Shown here: positions 42,101-50,172 of the stretch, piece by piece
Numbering within the stretch: the first letter of the stretch is position 1
Layout of the letters: each line of letters begins with the position of its first letter
Source of the DNA: Actinomyces bovis
Lineage (GTDB): Bacteria; Actinomycetota; Actinomycetes; Actinomycetales; Actinomycetaceae
Direction of reading: 5' to 3'
Assembly (NCBI RefSeq): GCF_900444995.1
Contig: NZ_UAPQ01000007.1
Span: 248,001 to 312,000, forward strand
Length of the DNA: 64,000 bases
Translations under genes and position numbers: made by a program
Notes under the pieces: generated by a model
The model's database searches: none
What the model was told of the DNA's origin: nothing
Seen by the model: only the letters and a program-made list of their open reading frames with translations

Positions 42101-42665
42101 TGCCCTTGCCGGTGTAGTCGGCGGCGTGCGCCTCAGCAGCGCCACCGAGGTCGGCGGCGCTGAAGGTGCTCATATCCGCGACACCCTCCGACTTTTCGGC
42201 GTCGGTGCGCTGGTCCGTGGTTCCGGGAAGGGGCTGGGGACGCGGGATGGCGACAACAGGCATTACGGATACGACGGAGTCAAGGCTGGCCAGCTCTTCC
42301 AACTGCTCGTCGTCAACCTTCAGGGCGACGCCGTTCCACAGGTCGCCGTACTGCGTGGTGATCTCGGCGGGGATGTCAGCGTCGGCCAGCTCCTGTGTGA
42401 GCTGAGCGCGGTCCTGTGAAATCGCCTACTCGGATCCGCCCTTCGCCTTGGCGGGGGACTTTAGTTCTACAAACCAACGACCAGGAATGTTGTTGGCTCT
42501 GGCACCGCTCTTGAGTTCAAGGCTGCGGGTGATCTTCTGCGAGGAGTCTGCCTGTGAGTCCTTGGACTCTGCTGCGGTGGCCGGCAAGGACACCGCAGAG
42601 ACGATTGCCATGATTGATATTGCCGTGAGTGCACGACGGCTGCCCCGCTTTAGGGATGGGCGCAC
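39108..42665 (-). pseudogene. surface-anchored subtilase (S8, lactocepin/C5a-peptidase-like) interrupted by two in-frame TAG codons
   Basis: Read through, the gene encodes about 1183 residues plus two TAG codons at 42426-42428 (codon 80) and 42036-42038 (codon 210). Frame is kept throughout. Domains in order: signal peptide from GTG 42665 (GGAGG 8 nt upstream), I9-like propeptide (about 50-150), S8 domain with Asp in IGIIDSGVDYDHPDLG, His in GGHGTHVAGI and Ser in NNSGTSMSAPYTAGV, a PA insert, Fn3-like domains, an F5/8C-type module (NSWVVDLGQTRELKQVAV), a Pro/Glu spacer and a sorting end LSVTG, helix, RRRHAEA. The first TAG cuts the propeptide and the second lies just after the catalytic Asp. 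Without readthrough no active protease can form. CAG or TGG to TAG single changes would explain both. Confidence 0.88.
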
Positions 42666-42950
42666 GTTTTCTTCCTCCATTCGTTGGGGAATGCACCGAC
42701 CGTTGGTGGGTTGGACCGGGCGCCTCGGGCCGCGATGACCTGAGGCGCCGAAGATCTCATACTCTGGATGGCTACTTTGACGCTCAGGCCTGCTTCTGTG
42801 GCTATCTCCACACCCGGACTGGCTTCTTGTGGATCTCGGCGAGCGCATGCGCCTGCAGGGTGTGCTTCTGCTGCCGCATGAGACCTGCAAAACCGCATGA
42901 GCCAGGCGATGGCACCGCGGCGCGTGCGCGAAAACGCGGTGTTCAAAATG

Positions 42951-43040
42951 TGGCGGAGACGGGGAGATTCGAACTCCCGAGGGGTTTTATCCCCAACCTT
43001 CTTAGCAGGAAGGCGCACTAGGCCACTATGCGACGTCTCC
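42951..43040 (-). tRNA. tRNA-Ser(GCT)
   Basis: Acceptor GGAGACG/CGTCTCC, anticodon loop CTGCTAA (GCT), long variable arm (TTGGGGATAAAACCCCTC) and T-arm CGGGAGTTCGAATCTCCCC. CCA is encoded at 42951-42953 in complement. Confidence 0.97.
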
Positions 43041-43200
43041 ATAGCGCTGCTGTGAGCACGAGCAGCGTACCGGCCTACTTGCTCCAGGGCAAAACCCGGC
43101 GCACTGCGGCCCCGGACACACTCGCACCCCAGGCCCTATACCCGACGGCGACGGCGTCGCAGCCCCAGAGCCACACCCGCCGTCGCCGTCGTTGTTATTC

Positions 43201-44757
43201 CTAGAGTTGGATCCCCAGAACCGGCACCCCCAGCAGCATCACGGTGACGGTGATGAGCACAACGCCAATCACGTTGAGCCATAGGCCTGCCTTCACCATG
43301 GAGCCCATCTGTACGTAACCGGAGCCGTAGGCGATAGCATTGGGCGGCGTGGCCACCGGCAACATGAAGGCGCAGGTGGCGGCCAGGGCCACCGGTACCA
43401 CCAACAGCAGCGGGTCGGCCCCAATGCCGACGGCCACTCCCCCCATGATCGGTAGGAAGGCTGCGGCGGTGGCGGTGTTGGAGGTGAGTTCAGTCAGGAA
43501 AATCACCAGCATGGTTACGGCGGCCACCACCAGCACCACCGGCAAGGTGGACAGGGATTTGGCGCCCTCACCGATCCACAGGCTCAGTCCCTGCTTGGAG
43601 AACTCGGCGGACAGTGCCAGACCACCGCCGAAGAGCAGCAGTACGTCCCAGGGCAGTTCTTTGGCGCTTTCCCAGTCCAGCAGGCGCACACCGTGGTGAC
43701 CGGGGGCGGGCAGGATGAACAGGACCAGGGCCACCACCATGGCAATCACCTCGTCGTTGAGGCCGGATTTGGGCAGCAGCGCGGGCAGTAAGGACCAGGA
43801 CAGGGCGGCGGCCACAAAGACGAGGCCCACCAGAATCTCGCCGCTGGACCAGCGGCCCATCTGGCGTAGCTCATCTTTGATGACGTCCTTGCCTCCGGGA
43901 ATCTCCTCCAGCTCGGGCTTGAACAGGACGTAGGTGAGCAGCCACCAAGCCACCAGCAGGAAGACCACGGCAAGCGGCACCCCCATGAGCATCCACTGGC
44001 CAAAGCCGATGATCACGCCGTGGCTCTCCTTGAGGTGAGCGATTAGCAGCGTATTTGGTGGGGTGCCAATGATCGTGCCCAGCGAGCCGATGGAGGCGGC
44101 GTAGGCGATGCCCAGCATGAGCCCGGTGGCGAATTTGTTTTGTTTCTTCTCCCCGGCGGCCAGCTGGCCCGTGAGCATGAGGATGGAAGTGCCGATGGGC
44201 AGCATCATGACGGCGGTAGCGGTGTTGGACACCCACATGGAGATAAAGCCGGTGGCCAACATGAAGCCGAGGACTAGGCGCCTGGGTTTGACGCCGACGG
44301 CGAGCACCGTGAGCAGGGCGATGCGGCGGTGCAGGTTCCAGCGCTGCATGGCTAGGGCCAGCATGAAGCCGCCCATGAACAGGAAGATGGTGCCGGAGGC
44401 GTAGGGGGCGGCGGTGGCTTTGAAATTGTCGGCTTTCAGCAGGGGGAAGAGCACCAAGGGCACTAGGGCGGTGGCGGCTAGGGGGATGGCTTCGGTCATC
44501 CACCAGGCGCCCATAAGTACGGCGGCTGCGGCGGTGAGGCGCAGGCCGTGCTCGGTCATGCCTTTGGCCTTTTCGGGGCCAGCGGCGGCAATGACTTTCT
44601 CGATGGCGTCGGCGGGCATCAGGTAGTAGGCGATGATGGCCAGGACGACGCCGCCGACCAGTCCGATCATCTGGCGGCGGCGCTCACCGGTGTTGGGAGG
44701 TGGGGCTTCGTTGCCGATGGAGTGGCTGGTTGACTCGTGTGTGATGGGCGTGCTCAT
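43201..44757 (-). CDS. DASS/SLC13 family anion:sodium symporter
   Basis: Membrane carrier for dicarboxylates or related anions (family: divalent anion:Na+ symporters). About 12 hydrophobic segments. The two SNT-type motifs of the substrate site are present: WVSNTATAVMMLPIG (near residue 175) and ELTSNTATAAAFLP (near 430), and FLFMGGFMLALAMQRWNLH (near 125) is also typical. I start at ATG 44757 (MSTPITHE), with AAGG 7 nt upstream; the frame is open 20 codons more. About 518 aa. A perfect palindrome with a -10-like box lies about 70-100 bp upstream. Substrate cannot be stated. Confidence 0.9.
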   Translation of the reverse strand: MSTPITHESTSHSIGNEAPPPNTGERRRQMIGLVGGVVLAIIAYYLMPADAIEKVIAAAGPEKAKGMTEHGLRLTAAAAVLMGAWWMTEAIPLAATALVPLVLFPLLKADNFKATAAPYASGTIFLFMGGFMLALAMQRWNLHRRIALLTVLAVGVKPRRLVLGFMLATGFISMWVSNTATAVMMLPIGTSILMLTGQLAAGEKKQNKFATGLMLGIAYAASIGSLGTIIGTPPNTLLIAHLKESHGVIIGFGQWMLMGVPLAVVFLLVAWWLLTYVLFKPELEEIPGGKDVIKDELRQMGRWSSGEILVGLVFVAAALSWSLLPALLPKSGLNDEVIAMVVALVLFILPAPGHHGVRLLDWESAKELPWDVLLLFGGGLALSAEFSKQGLSLWIGEGAKSLSTLPVVLVVAAVTMLVIFLTELTSNTATAAAFLPIMGGVAVGIGADPLLLVVPVALAATCAFMLPVATPPNAIAYGSGYVQMGSMVKAGLWLNVIGVVLITVTVMLLGVPVLGIQL

Positions 44758-44826
44758 CCATGAACCTTGCGACGTCGTTGGCGGTTGGTTGGCGAGGTCC
44801 CGCTCAGTGGCCAGCACCCGAGCAAG

Positions 44827-44857
44827 GACCTAAGTCCGTGGGACTTAGGTCATAGTA
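44827..44857 (-). promoter_or_regulatory. putative promoter with palindromic operator upstream of the DASS transporter
   Basis: GACCTAAGTCC (44827-44837) and GGACTTAGGTC (44841-44851) form a perfect 11-bp inverted repeat with a 3-bp spacer. On the minus strand TACTAT (44852-44857) directly precedes it, so a bound protein would cover the start of transcription. Confidence 0.55.
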
Positions 44858-44951
44858 TGCGGGAGAGGTGTGGATCACGCCACTATTTGCCACTCGGATC
44901 AGCAAAGGGATACGCGTTGACGCGCGGCTGAGGGCATGCGCGTGTATTCAA

Positions 44952-45040
44952 TGGCGGAGAGAGGGGGATTCGAACCCCCGGTGCGCCAGGCGCACAACGG
45001 TTTTCAAGACCGTCACATTCGGCCGCTCTGTCATCTCTCC
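44952..45040 (-). tRNA. tRNA-Ser(TGA)
   Basis: Acceptor GGAGAGA/TCTCTCC, anticodon loop CTTGAAA (TGA), long variable arm (TGTGCGCCTGGCGCACC) and T-arm GGGGGTTCGAATCCCCC. CCA is encoded. Confidence 0.97.
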
Positions 45041-45126
45041 AGGGCCGTCGGGTCACCCCGACGGCGAACAGTCCCGCACGATACCAGCACCCGGGCCGCG
45101 ACGCCGCGCGCGCCCAGGCACCTGGA

Positions 45127-46482
45127 TCAGCGGTTGAAGATGCCCCGACGTCGAGACTGCGCCTCCTGCCTGCTGGCCACGCTAGAGCCCGGCGCAGGGG
45201 CGTCCAGCTGCCGCTCAGCAATAGCCTGCGGAATTGCCGGCCACACTGGCAGGCGCGGCAACAAGGTCATCTGCAGGGCGTGGTAGATATCCGGGTGGCC
45301 CTTCCAGGTGCGGGTGGAGGGTCGGTTGTCTTGCCCTAGCTCGTGCCACCAGCGGCCTGGCGCAGCAATCAGGTACTCCTCGGCGTAGTCCAGCCAGGCC
45401 CGGTAACAGTGCTCGAAGTGCTCCAGTTCAATCTCCCCCCGGCCATCGGACAGCGCCGCCCAGCGCAGGGCCGCCGCAGCGGACACACCCTCGCAGGCCA
45501 CCCAGTGCATGCGCTCGTGCACCACCGGTTTGCCTGCGAAATCCGTGGTGTAGACGAAGCCTGGTCCGCCGTCGATGCGCCAGCCGTCGCTGCGCGCACG
45601 GTCAAACATGGCTTCAGCGGCGTCAAGCATCCAGTCGGGTGCCTCCATTCCACGCCCGCGCAGCGCCATCATGGCCTGGGCGGTGAGGCGGGCCCATTCC
45701 AGACCGTGACCGGGGGTGACCCCATAGGGTCGGAAGGGGTCGGCGGGCTTGTCCCGGTTGTAGTCCAGGTCTGGTTCCCACTGGGAGTTGTAGTGCTCAG
45801 GCAGACGCCAGTTATGGGCGCGCGCCTGCTGGTTGACGGCAAAATCAATGATCCGCAGGGCCCGCTTGAGCCAAAGGACCTCCCCGGTGACGTCGGCGGT
45901 GGCTAGGAAGGCCTCCACCGTGTGCATTGCGGCGTTAATGCCGCGGTAGTCCTCCGCCTGGGAGAAGTCGTAGTTGTAGGACTCCACCGGCAGGCCACGG
46001 TCCTCGTCCCAGAAGTAGCGTTCAAAGACCTCCTTGGCCTCCACCAGCAGGTCGTAACCGCCGGGGCGCCCGGCCGCCGTCGCCGTCGCTGCCGCCAACA
46101 ACACGAAGGCATGCTGGTAGCACTCCTTGCGGGCCTTCTCCGTAGCGGGCACGCCAGCGCCCTCAGGCCCCGGCTCCAGTTGCACCGCCGAGTGCCAGCC
46201 ACCGTTGACCCGGTCCCGCAGCACATTGCGCAGGCTGCGCACGCCGTGGTCCGAGTAGCGCCGAGCCCCGGGTATGCCTAGGAGTGTGCCCAGGCTGTAG
46301 GCGTAGGTCATGCGGCTGGTAATCCAGGCTTCTACCGGGTGGGTGGGGTCAAGTTGCCCGTCCTCCCCGATCCAGCCGAAGCCAGCCGGAACCGTGGAGG
46401 CGCGAGCAAAGCGCAGCAGCGCATGCGTCTCCTCCCCCAGCCAGCGGTTGTGCTCGGGGGCACCGAACCATCCCAATCCCAT
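45127..46482 (-). CDS. AGE-family sugar isomerase/epimerase, probable mannose isomerase
   Basis: Cytosolic (alpha/alpha)6 barrel enzyme of the N-acylglucosamine 2-epimerase superfamily. TPGHGLEWARLTAQ (near residue 253) and MHTVEAFLA (near 185) carry catalytic His residues, and HERMHWVACEGVSAAAA (near 315) is typical of the mannose isomerase/YihS branch. Start ATG 46482 has a perfect AGGAGG 6 nt upstream; an open frame to 46572 is not needed. About 451 aa. It is last in the N-glycan gene series, 224 bp after the GH85 gene, and would convert mannose released by the mannosidases into fructose. Epimerisation of GlcNAc is the alternative. Confidence 0.87.
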   Translation of the reverse strand: MGLGWFGAPEHNRWLGEETHALLRFARASTVPAGFGWIGEDGQLDPTHPVEAWITSRMTYAYSLGTLLGIPGARRYSDHGVRSLRNVLRDRVNGGWHSAVQLEPGPEGAGVPATEKARKECYQHAFVLLAAATATAAGRPGGYDLLVEAKEVFERYFWDEDRGLPVESYNYDFSQAEDYRGINAAMHTVEAFLATADVTGEVLWLKRALRIIDFAVNQQARAHNWRLPEHYNSQWEPDLDYNRDKPADPFRPYGVTPGHGLEWARLTAQAMMALRGRGMEAPDWMLDAAEAMFDRARSDGWRIDGGPGFVYTTDFAGKPVVHERMHWVACEGVSAAAALRWAALSDGRGEIELEHFEHCYRAWLDYAEEYLIAAPGRWWHELGQDNRPSTRTWKGHPDIYHALQMTLLPRLPVWPAIPQAIAERQLDAPAPGSSVASRQEAQSRRRGIFNR

Positions 46483-46660
46483 GAGTCCTCCTTGACCCGG
46501 AAATGACTTGCCCGGGGGGTGGCTCCCCGGCAGTGCGAACTTAGCAAATCTAGGGGGCGCTCCGGGGCACAAAGCTGGCCTTAATCAGCGCCAATCCTGA
46601 GCGCCCTGAAGCCGACGCCGCCCGGGGTCTCTTGCTGCCCCGTAGGCGCAGAAGCAGGCC

Positions 46661-46698
46661 TGAGCCTGCCGACCCCAAAATCGAGGCCGGCAGGCTCA
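46661..46698 (-). terminator. hairpin after the GH85 gene
   Basis: TGAGCCTGCC (46661-46670) pairs with GGCAGGCTCA (46689-46698). It starts 9 bp past the GH85 stop and precedes the AGE gene. Weak T-tract, so possibly partial termination or an mRNA-stabilising end. Confidence 0.55.
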
Positions 46699-46706
46699 TA
46701 CCTATC

Positions 46707-49700
46707 TCAGGGGGCTGGCGTCAGGACGTCCTTGCCGTCCACGCGTTTGACCACCAGCTTGGCCTGGGCGTCCACTTGGTCCACGGTGGTGGCGGTGGAG
46801 GTCAGGGTCTTTTGGTACATGACCCGGCTGCCACGGCGCAGAGCCAGAGTGGCGCGCCCGTCACCATCCCAGTCACCCACATAGACCTCGTCACTGGCGC
46901 GCCCCAAGCTGATTGAGCTGTACACGGGGGCGTCCAAACTATTGCGGGCGTAGAAGACCACGCGGCTGCCAACCCGCACGGCCCAGTTGACTTGGCCGTC
47001 GCCGTCCCAGTCACCTACCAGCACCTTGCCGGAGCCGGTCTGTGACACGTGGGCCACGTAGGCGGGCATGGTGCCCTGCGTCTGACCGGGGCCGGGGGCT
47101 GGGTCAGGCGAGGGGGTTGGAGACGGCGCTGCGGTCTCAGTCGGGCTCGGGCTGGGCTGTGGGTCCTGCGGGTCCTCAATCGCCCCGGGCACGCAGCTTT
47201 GCTCAGGAACCTCCGTTGGCGCCTTGACGCTGACGGAGTTACCGCCCTGCACGGTGACGACCGTCGGCTCGGAGGTGTTTCCGGTGTAGTCGGTCAGGCG
47301 CAGCTCGAAGGTGCCGGCGCCGTCGGTGAGGTGTGCAGAGATGTCGAAGGGGACCTGCAGTCGCTCGTTGGTGGCGACCACTCCCTGCCCACCTTCACCA
47401 CGGGTAGCGGAGAAAACCTCCTTGCCGGCTCCTGAGGTGACCGTGATCTTGTGCCAATCCGCCGGAGTGGGTGAGCTCAGGCGCATCTGGGAGCCTTCCA
47501 CTCGCACATCGGCGGCTGGCAGCGGTCGGGCCCAGGTGTCGGGGAGTTTGTCGCGCAGCGCCAGAACCTGCCCGCCGGGCAGAGGCGCGCCGCCCTTGAG
47601 CGGCGTAATGCTCAGGTCGTAGTCGCGGCCTTCCCGGAAGGGCACGGTTAGGGCGGCATGCACCCGGCCGTCGGCGTCGGTGCTGAGTTCTGAGCCGCTT
47701 AGCGTCCTGGTCCAAGACAGGGCGCCCTTTTCGCAGCCGGTGTGGACCAATTCCAGCGTGGCCCGGTAGCCGTCGGCGCCGGGCACAGGCGTGAAGGACA
47801 GGTCCAGGCCCTGGCTGCCCGCCTCCGAACTCTGAGCTGGGGTGACCTTGATGGCTCCGGCCCCGGTGGACGGGTTGATAACCGCCTCGGCTGGCTGGGA
47901 GCGCTGCCCGTCCTTGCCTACCGCCACGAGGCGCAGGGTCACTGGGCCGCCAGACAGGTCCAGCTTCTTGATGTAGGCCCGGGAGGCGTAGGTGGCGCCC
48001 AGGGCAGTGACGCTGCCGTCCGCCTTGGCGGCGGAGAGCTCGTAGTAGTTGACGTCCTTGAAGGGGGCCGCGTCCCAGGTGATGCTGGCCTGCCCGTCGG
48101 CGTAGGCATGCTCGACGGCAAGGCTGGCTGGGGCGGCGGGGGCGGCGCCGCCGTCAGTGAGGGCTAGGCGGCCTAGGTTCACCTGCACGTCCCCGTTGCC
48201 CTCAAGCAAAAGGGCCAGGGTGGAGATGGTGCTTCCGGCCCGCCCGGAGAGGTCGGCGGCGTAGGTAGTCCAACCGTTGGCGTCGGTGCCAGTGGCCGCG
48301 AGGTCCACAGGCACGACCTTGCCGGGATCAGCCTTGTCGACGACGCCGAGGCGCAGCGCGGGGCTGCCGGTGACGTTCCGGGCTACCAGCTCGACGCGGC
48401 TAGCGGCCCCGACAGTCAAGTCGGTGCGGAACAGGCGCATGGTGGCGGCGCCCTCTAGTTTGCCGTGAATGGCCAGGGAGGAGCCGCCGTCGTAGGCGCC
48501 GACCTGTTTGAAGGGGGCCTGGGTGGTGGCGCCCTGCGTGTCGCGGCGCACCTCCTGGCTGCCGTAGTCGAAGTCGGCGGTCAGATCAGGCTGGGCGGTG
48601 GTGCCGTCAGCTTTGGTGATCCACCACTGCCAGGAGGGCAAGATGGACTGTTCGTTGATATTGCCCCACTGCTCATTGGAACTGGGAACGCCGCCGGTCC
48701 AGCGGGCCATTCCGTGGCCGGTGTTGAAGGTGGAGTGGAATTGGCTGCCGCCGATTACGGAGCGAGCGGGGGCGAAGTCCGCTACGCCAACCCAGCCACT
48801 GGCATCGCGCACTCCGACGTCGGGGCGTTTGAAGCCCTGCTTGGTGCCGGTGTCGGTGACGTCCTTAGTGACGCCGGTGAAGTACATGCGCTCGCGCTCG
48901 TGGATCATCCACTGGAAGTCGGGGGTTTGCATAAGCGGACGCTGGTAGCCGGGGACCTTCACGTCGTCGTCCAGGGCACGCTGGTAGAAATCGGAGGGAG
49001 TGAACAGTGCCAGGGAGGCGCGGGGACTCTTGGTGCCGGGAGCGTAGAGCCGCGGGACGGATCTGGCTGAGCTGTCACTGCCAGAGAACTTGGCCTTATT
49101 GGCCTCCACCCCAAAGAAGACCTCCTGGTAGGGATCCACTCCGTGGCTCTGGGCATAGGACAGGGAGGAGTCCACCGACCAGCCCCACTGATAGTTGACG
49201 AAGACCGAGTTGTGAATCTGCCCGTGCTTCTGGTCTTTGAGCCAAGCGGCCTTGGAAGCGTCAAAATAGGAGTTGACGTCGTACCACTGGGTCCACAGGC
49301 CCTTGCTGGTCAGATAGGACATGAAGGGCTTGAACTCAGAGGCGTCCGCGCGTTCCTCCTGGTTGAGGAAGTAACCGTCGAAGCCGTAGTACTTGGCCAT
49401 CTCGATCAGCTTTTCGGCGATCACGTAGCCCTGGGACTGGGGGTCTTTATCGAACATCTCCTTGAAGGTCAGTCCGGGCCTGAAGGCGGGGTCAAAGTAG
49501 ATGGTGGCGATGGATTTGACGCCGTTGCGGTGGGCGGCGTTGGTGTAGGCGGGGTTAGGGATATTGACGATGCCGAACTCGAAGCCGCGGTTGCGCCAGT
49601 CGGAGTTGGCCGGGTCGTACAGGGAGTCCGGGGTGGAGGCGGTGGCGGCCCCGTGCCAGGGTGAGTAGTAGTCCGTGTACTGCCAGAAGCCCAGGGTGTT

Positions 49701-50063
49701 CTCAGTGAAGTCGTTGTTGGCGGTGGAGGTGTTGAAGAAGGCGTTGCCGTAGTCACCCTGCATGAGCATGACCTGGGCTTTGCCGTCCAGGGTGGGGTTG
49801 GCCTGAGTTTGGGCGGGGGCCTGAATCCGAGGCTGGAGGGGAACTTCAGCGCGCAGATCGGCGGCAAAGGGGTCCGACTGTGGTGACCAGTCGCGAATGT
49901 CCTGGACGCGGTAGCCCGCGAAGCGGGGCTGGGCTGAGCCTAGGGCCTGCTCACCGGTGGGCGGGTAGGAGTCAGCCGCTAATGCGGTTGAGGTAATGCC
50001 TGCGGCGCCGAGCGCGACCACTAGGGCCGCGCCAGCACATCTATTCCAGAGTTTTCTCTTCAT
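46707..50063 (-). CDS. secreted endo-beta-N-acetylglucosaminidase (GH85)
   Basis: Cleaves the chitobiose core of N-glycans, releasing the glycan from glycoproteins outside the cell. Signal peptide at residues 1-30 (MKRKLWNRCAGAALVVALGA, cut after ALAA). GH85 barrel at about 45-400: the catalytic segment YYGFDGYFLNQEERAD holds the Asn-x-Glu pair N234 and E236. C-terminal beta-sandwich and Fn3-like domains follow (about 500-970), then a Pro/Ser/Thr linker and a 110-residue end with two GDWDGDG repeats nearly identical in plan to that of the amylopullulanase. No sorting motif. ATG 50063 with GGAG upstream, about 1118 aa. The frame extends to 50501 without signal peptide or ribosome site. Found between GH20 and AGE genes of the same strand. 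Confidence 0.92.
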   Translation of the reverse strand: MKRKLWNRCAGAALVVALGAAGITSTALAADSYPPTGEQALGSAQPRFAGYRVQDIRDWSPQSDPFAADLRAEVPLQPRIQAPAQTQANPTLDGKAQVMLMQGDYGNAFFNTSTANNDFTENTLGFWQYTDYYSPWHGAATASTPDSLYDPANSDWRNRGFEFGIVNIPNPAYTNAAHRNGVKSIATIYFDPAFRPGLTFKEMFDKDPQSQGYVIAEKLIEMAKYYGFDGYFLNQEERADASEFKPFMSYLTSKGLWTQWYDVNSYFDASKAAWLKDQKHGQIHNSVFVNYQWGWSVDSSLSYAQSHGVDPYQEVFFGVEANKAKFSGSDSSARSVPRLYAPGTKSPRASLALFTPSDFYQRALDDDVKVPGYQRPLMQTPDFQWMIHERERMYFTGVTKDVTDTGTKQGFKRPDVGVRDASGWVGVADFAPARSVIGGSQFHSTFNTGHGMARWTGGVPSSNEQWGNINEQSILPSWQWWITKADGTTAQPDLTADFDYGSQEVRRDTQGATTQAPFKQVGAYDGGSSLAIHGKLEGAATMRLFRTDLTVGAASRVELVARNVTGSPALRLGVVDKADPGKVVPVDLAATGTDANGWTTYAADLSGRAGSTISTLALLLEGNGDVQVNLGRLALTDGGAAPAAPASLAVEHAYADGQASITWDAAPFKDVNYYELSAAKADGSVTALGATYASRAYIKKLDLSGGPVTLRLVAVGKDGQRSQPAEAVINPSTGAGAIKVTPAQSSEAGSQGLDLSFTPVPGADGYRATLELVHTGCEKGALSWTRTLSGSELSTDADGRVHAALTVPFREGRDYDLSITPLKGGAPLPGGQVLALRDKLPDTWARPLPAADVRVEGSQMRLSSPTPADWHKITVTSGAGKEVFSATRGEGGQGVVATNERLQVPFDISAHLTDGAGTFELRLTDYTGNTSEPTVVTVQGGNSVSVKAPTEVPEQSCVPGAIEDPQDPQPSPSPTETAAPSPTPSPDPAPGPGQTQGTMPAYVAHVSQTGSGKVLVGDWDGDGQVNWAVRVGSRVVFYARNSLDAPVYSSISLGRASDEVYVGDWDGDGRATLALRRGSRVMYQKTLTSTATTVDQVDAQAKLVVKRVDGKDVLTPAP

Positions 50064-50172
50064 CTCAGCTCCATTGCTGACGGGGATGGGGAGCGCATCA
50101 CTGAAAGGGTTTAGCGCAGGCTTATATACTGGCAGGCCATTGCTTGCTTGTCCATGCCTTGCTGCTCTATAT

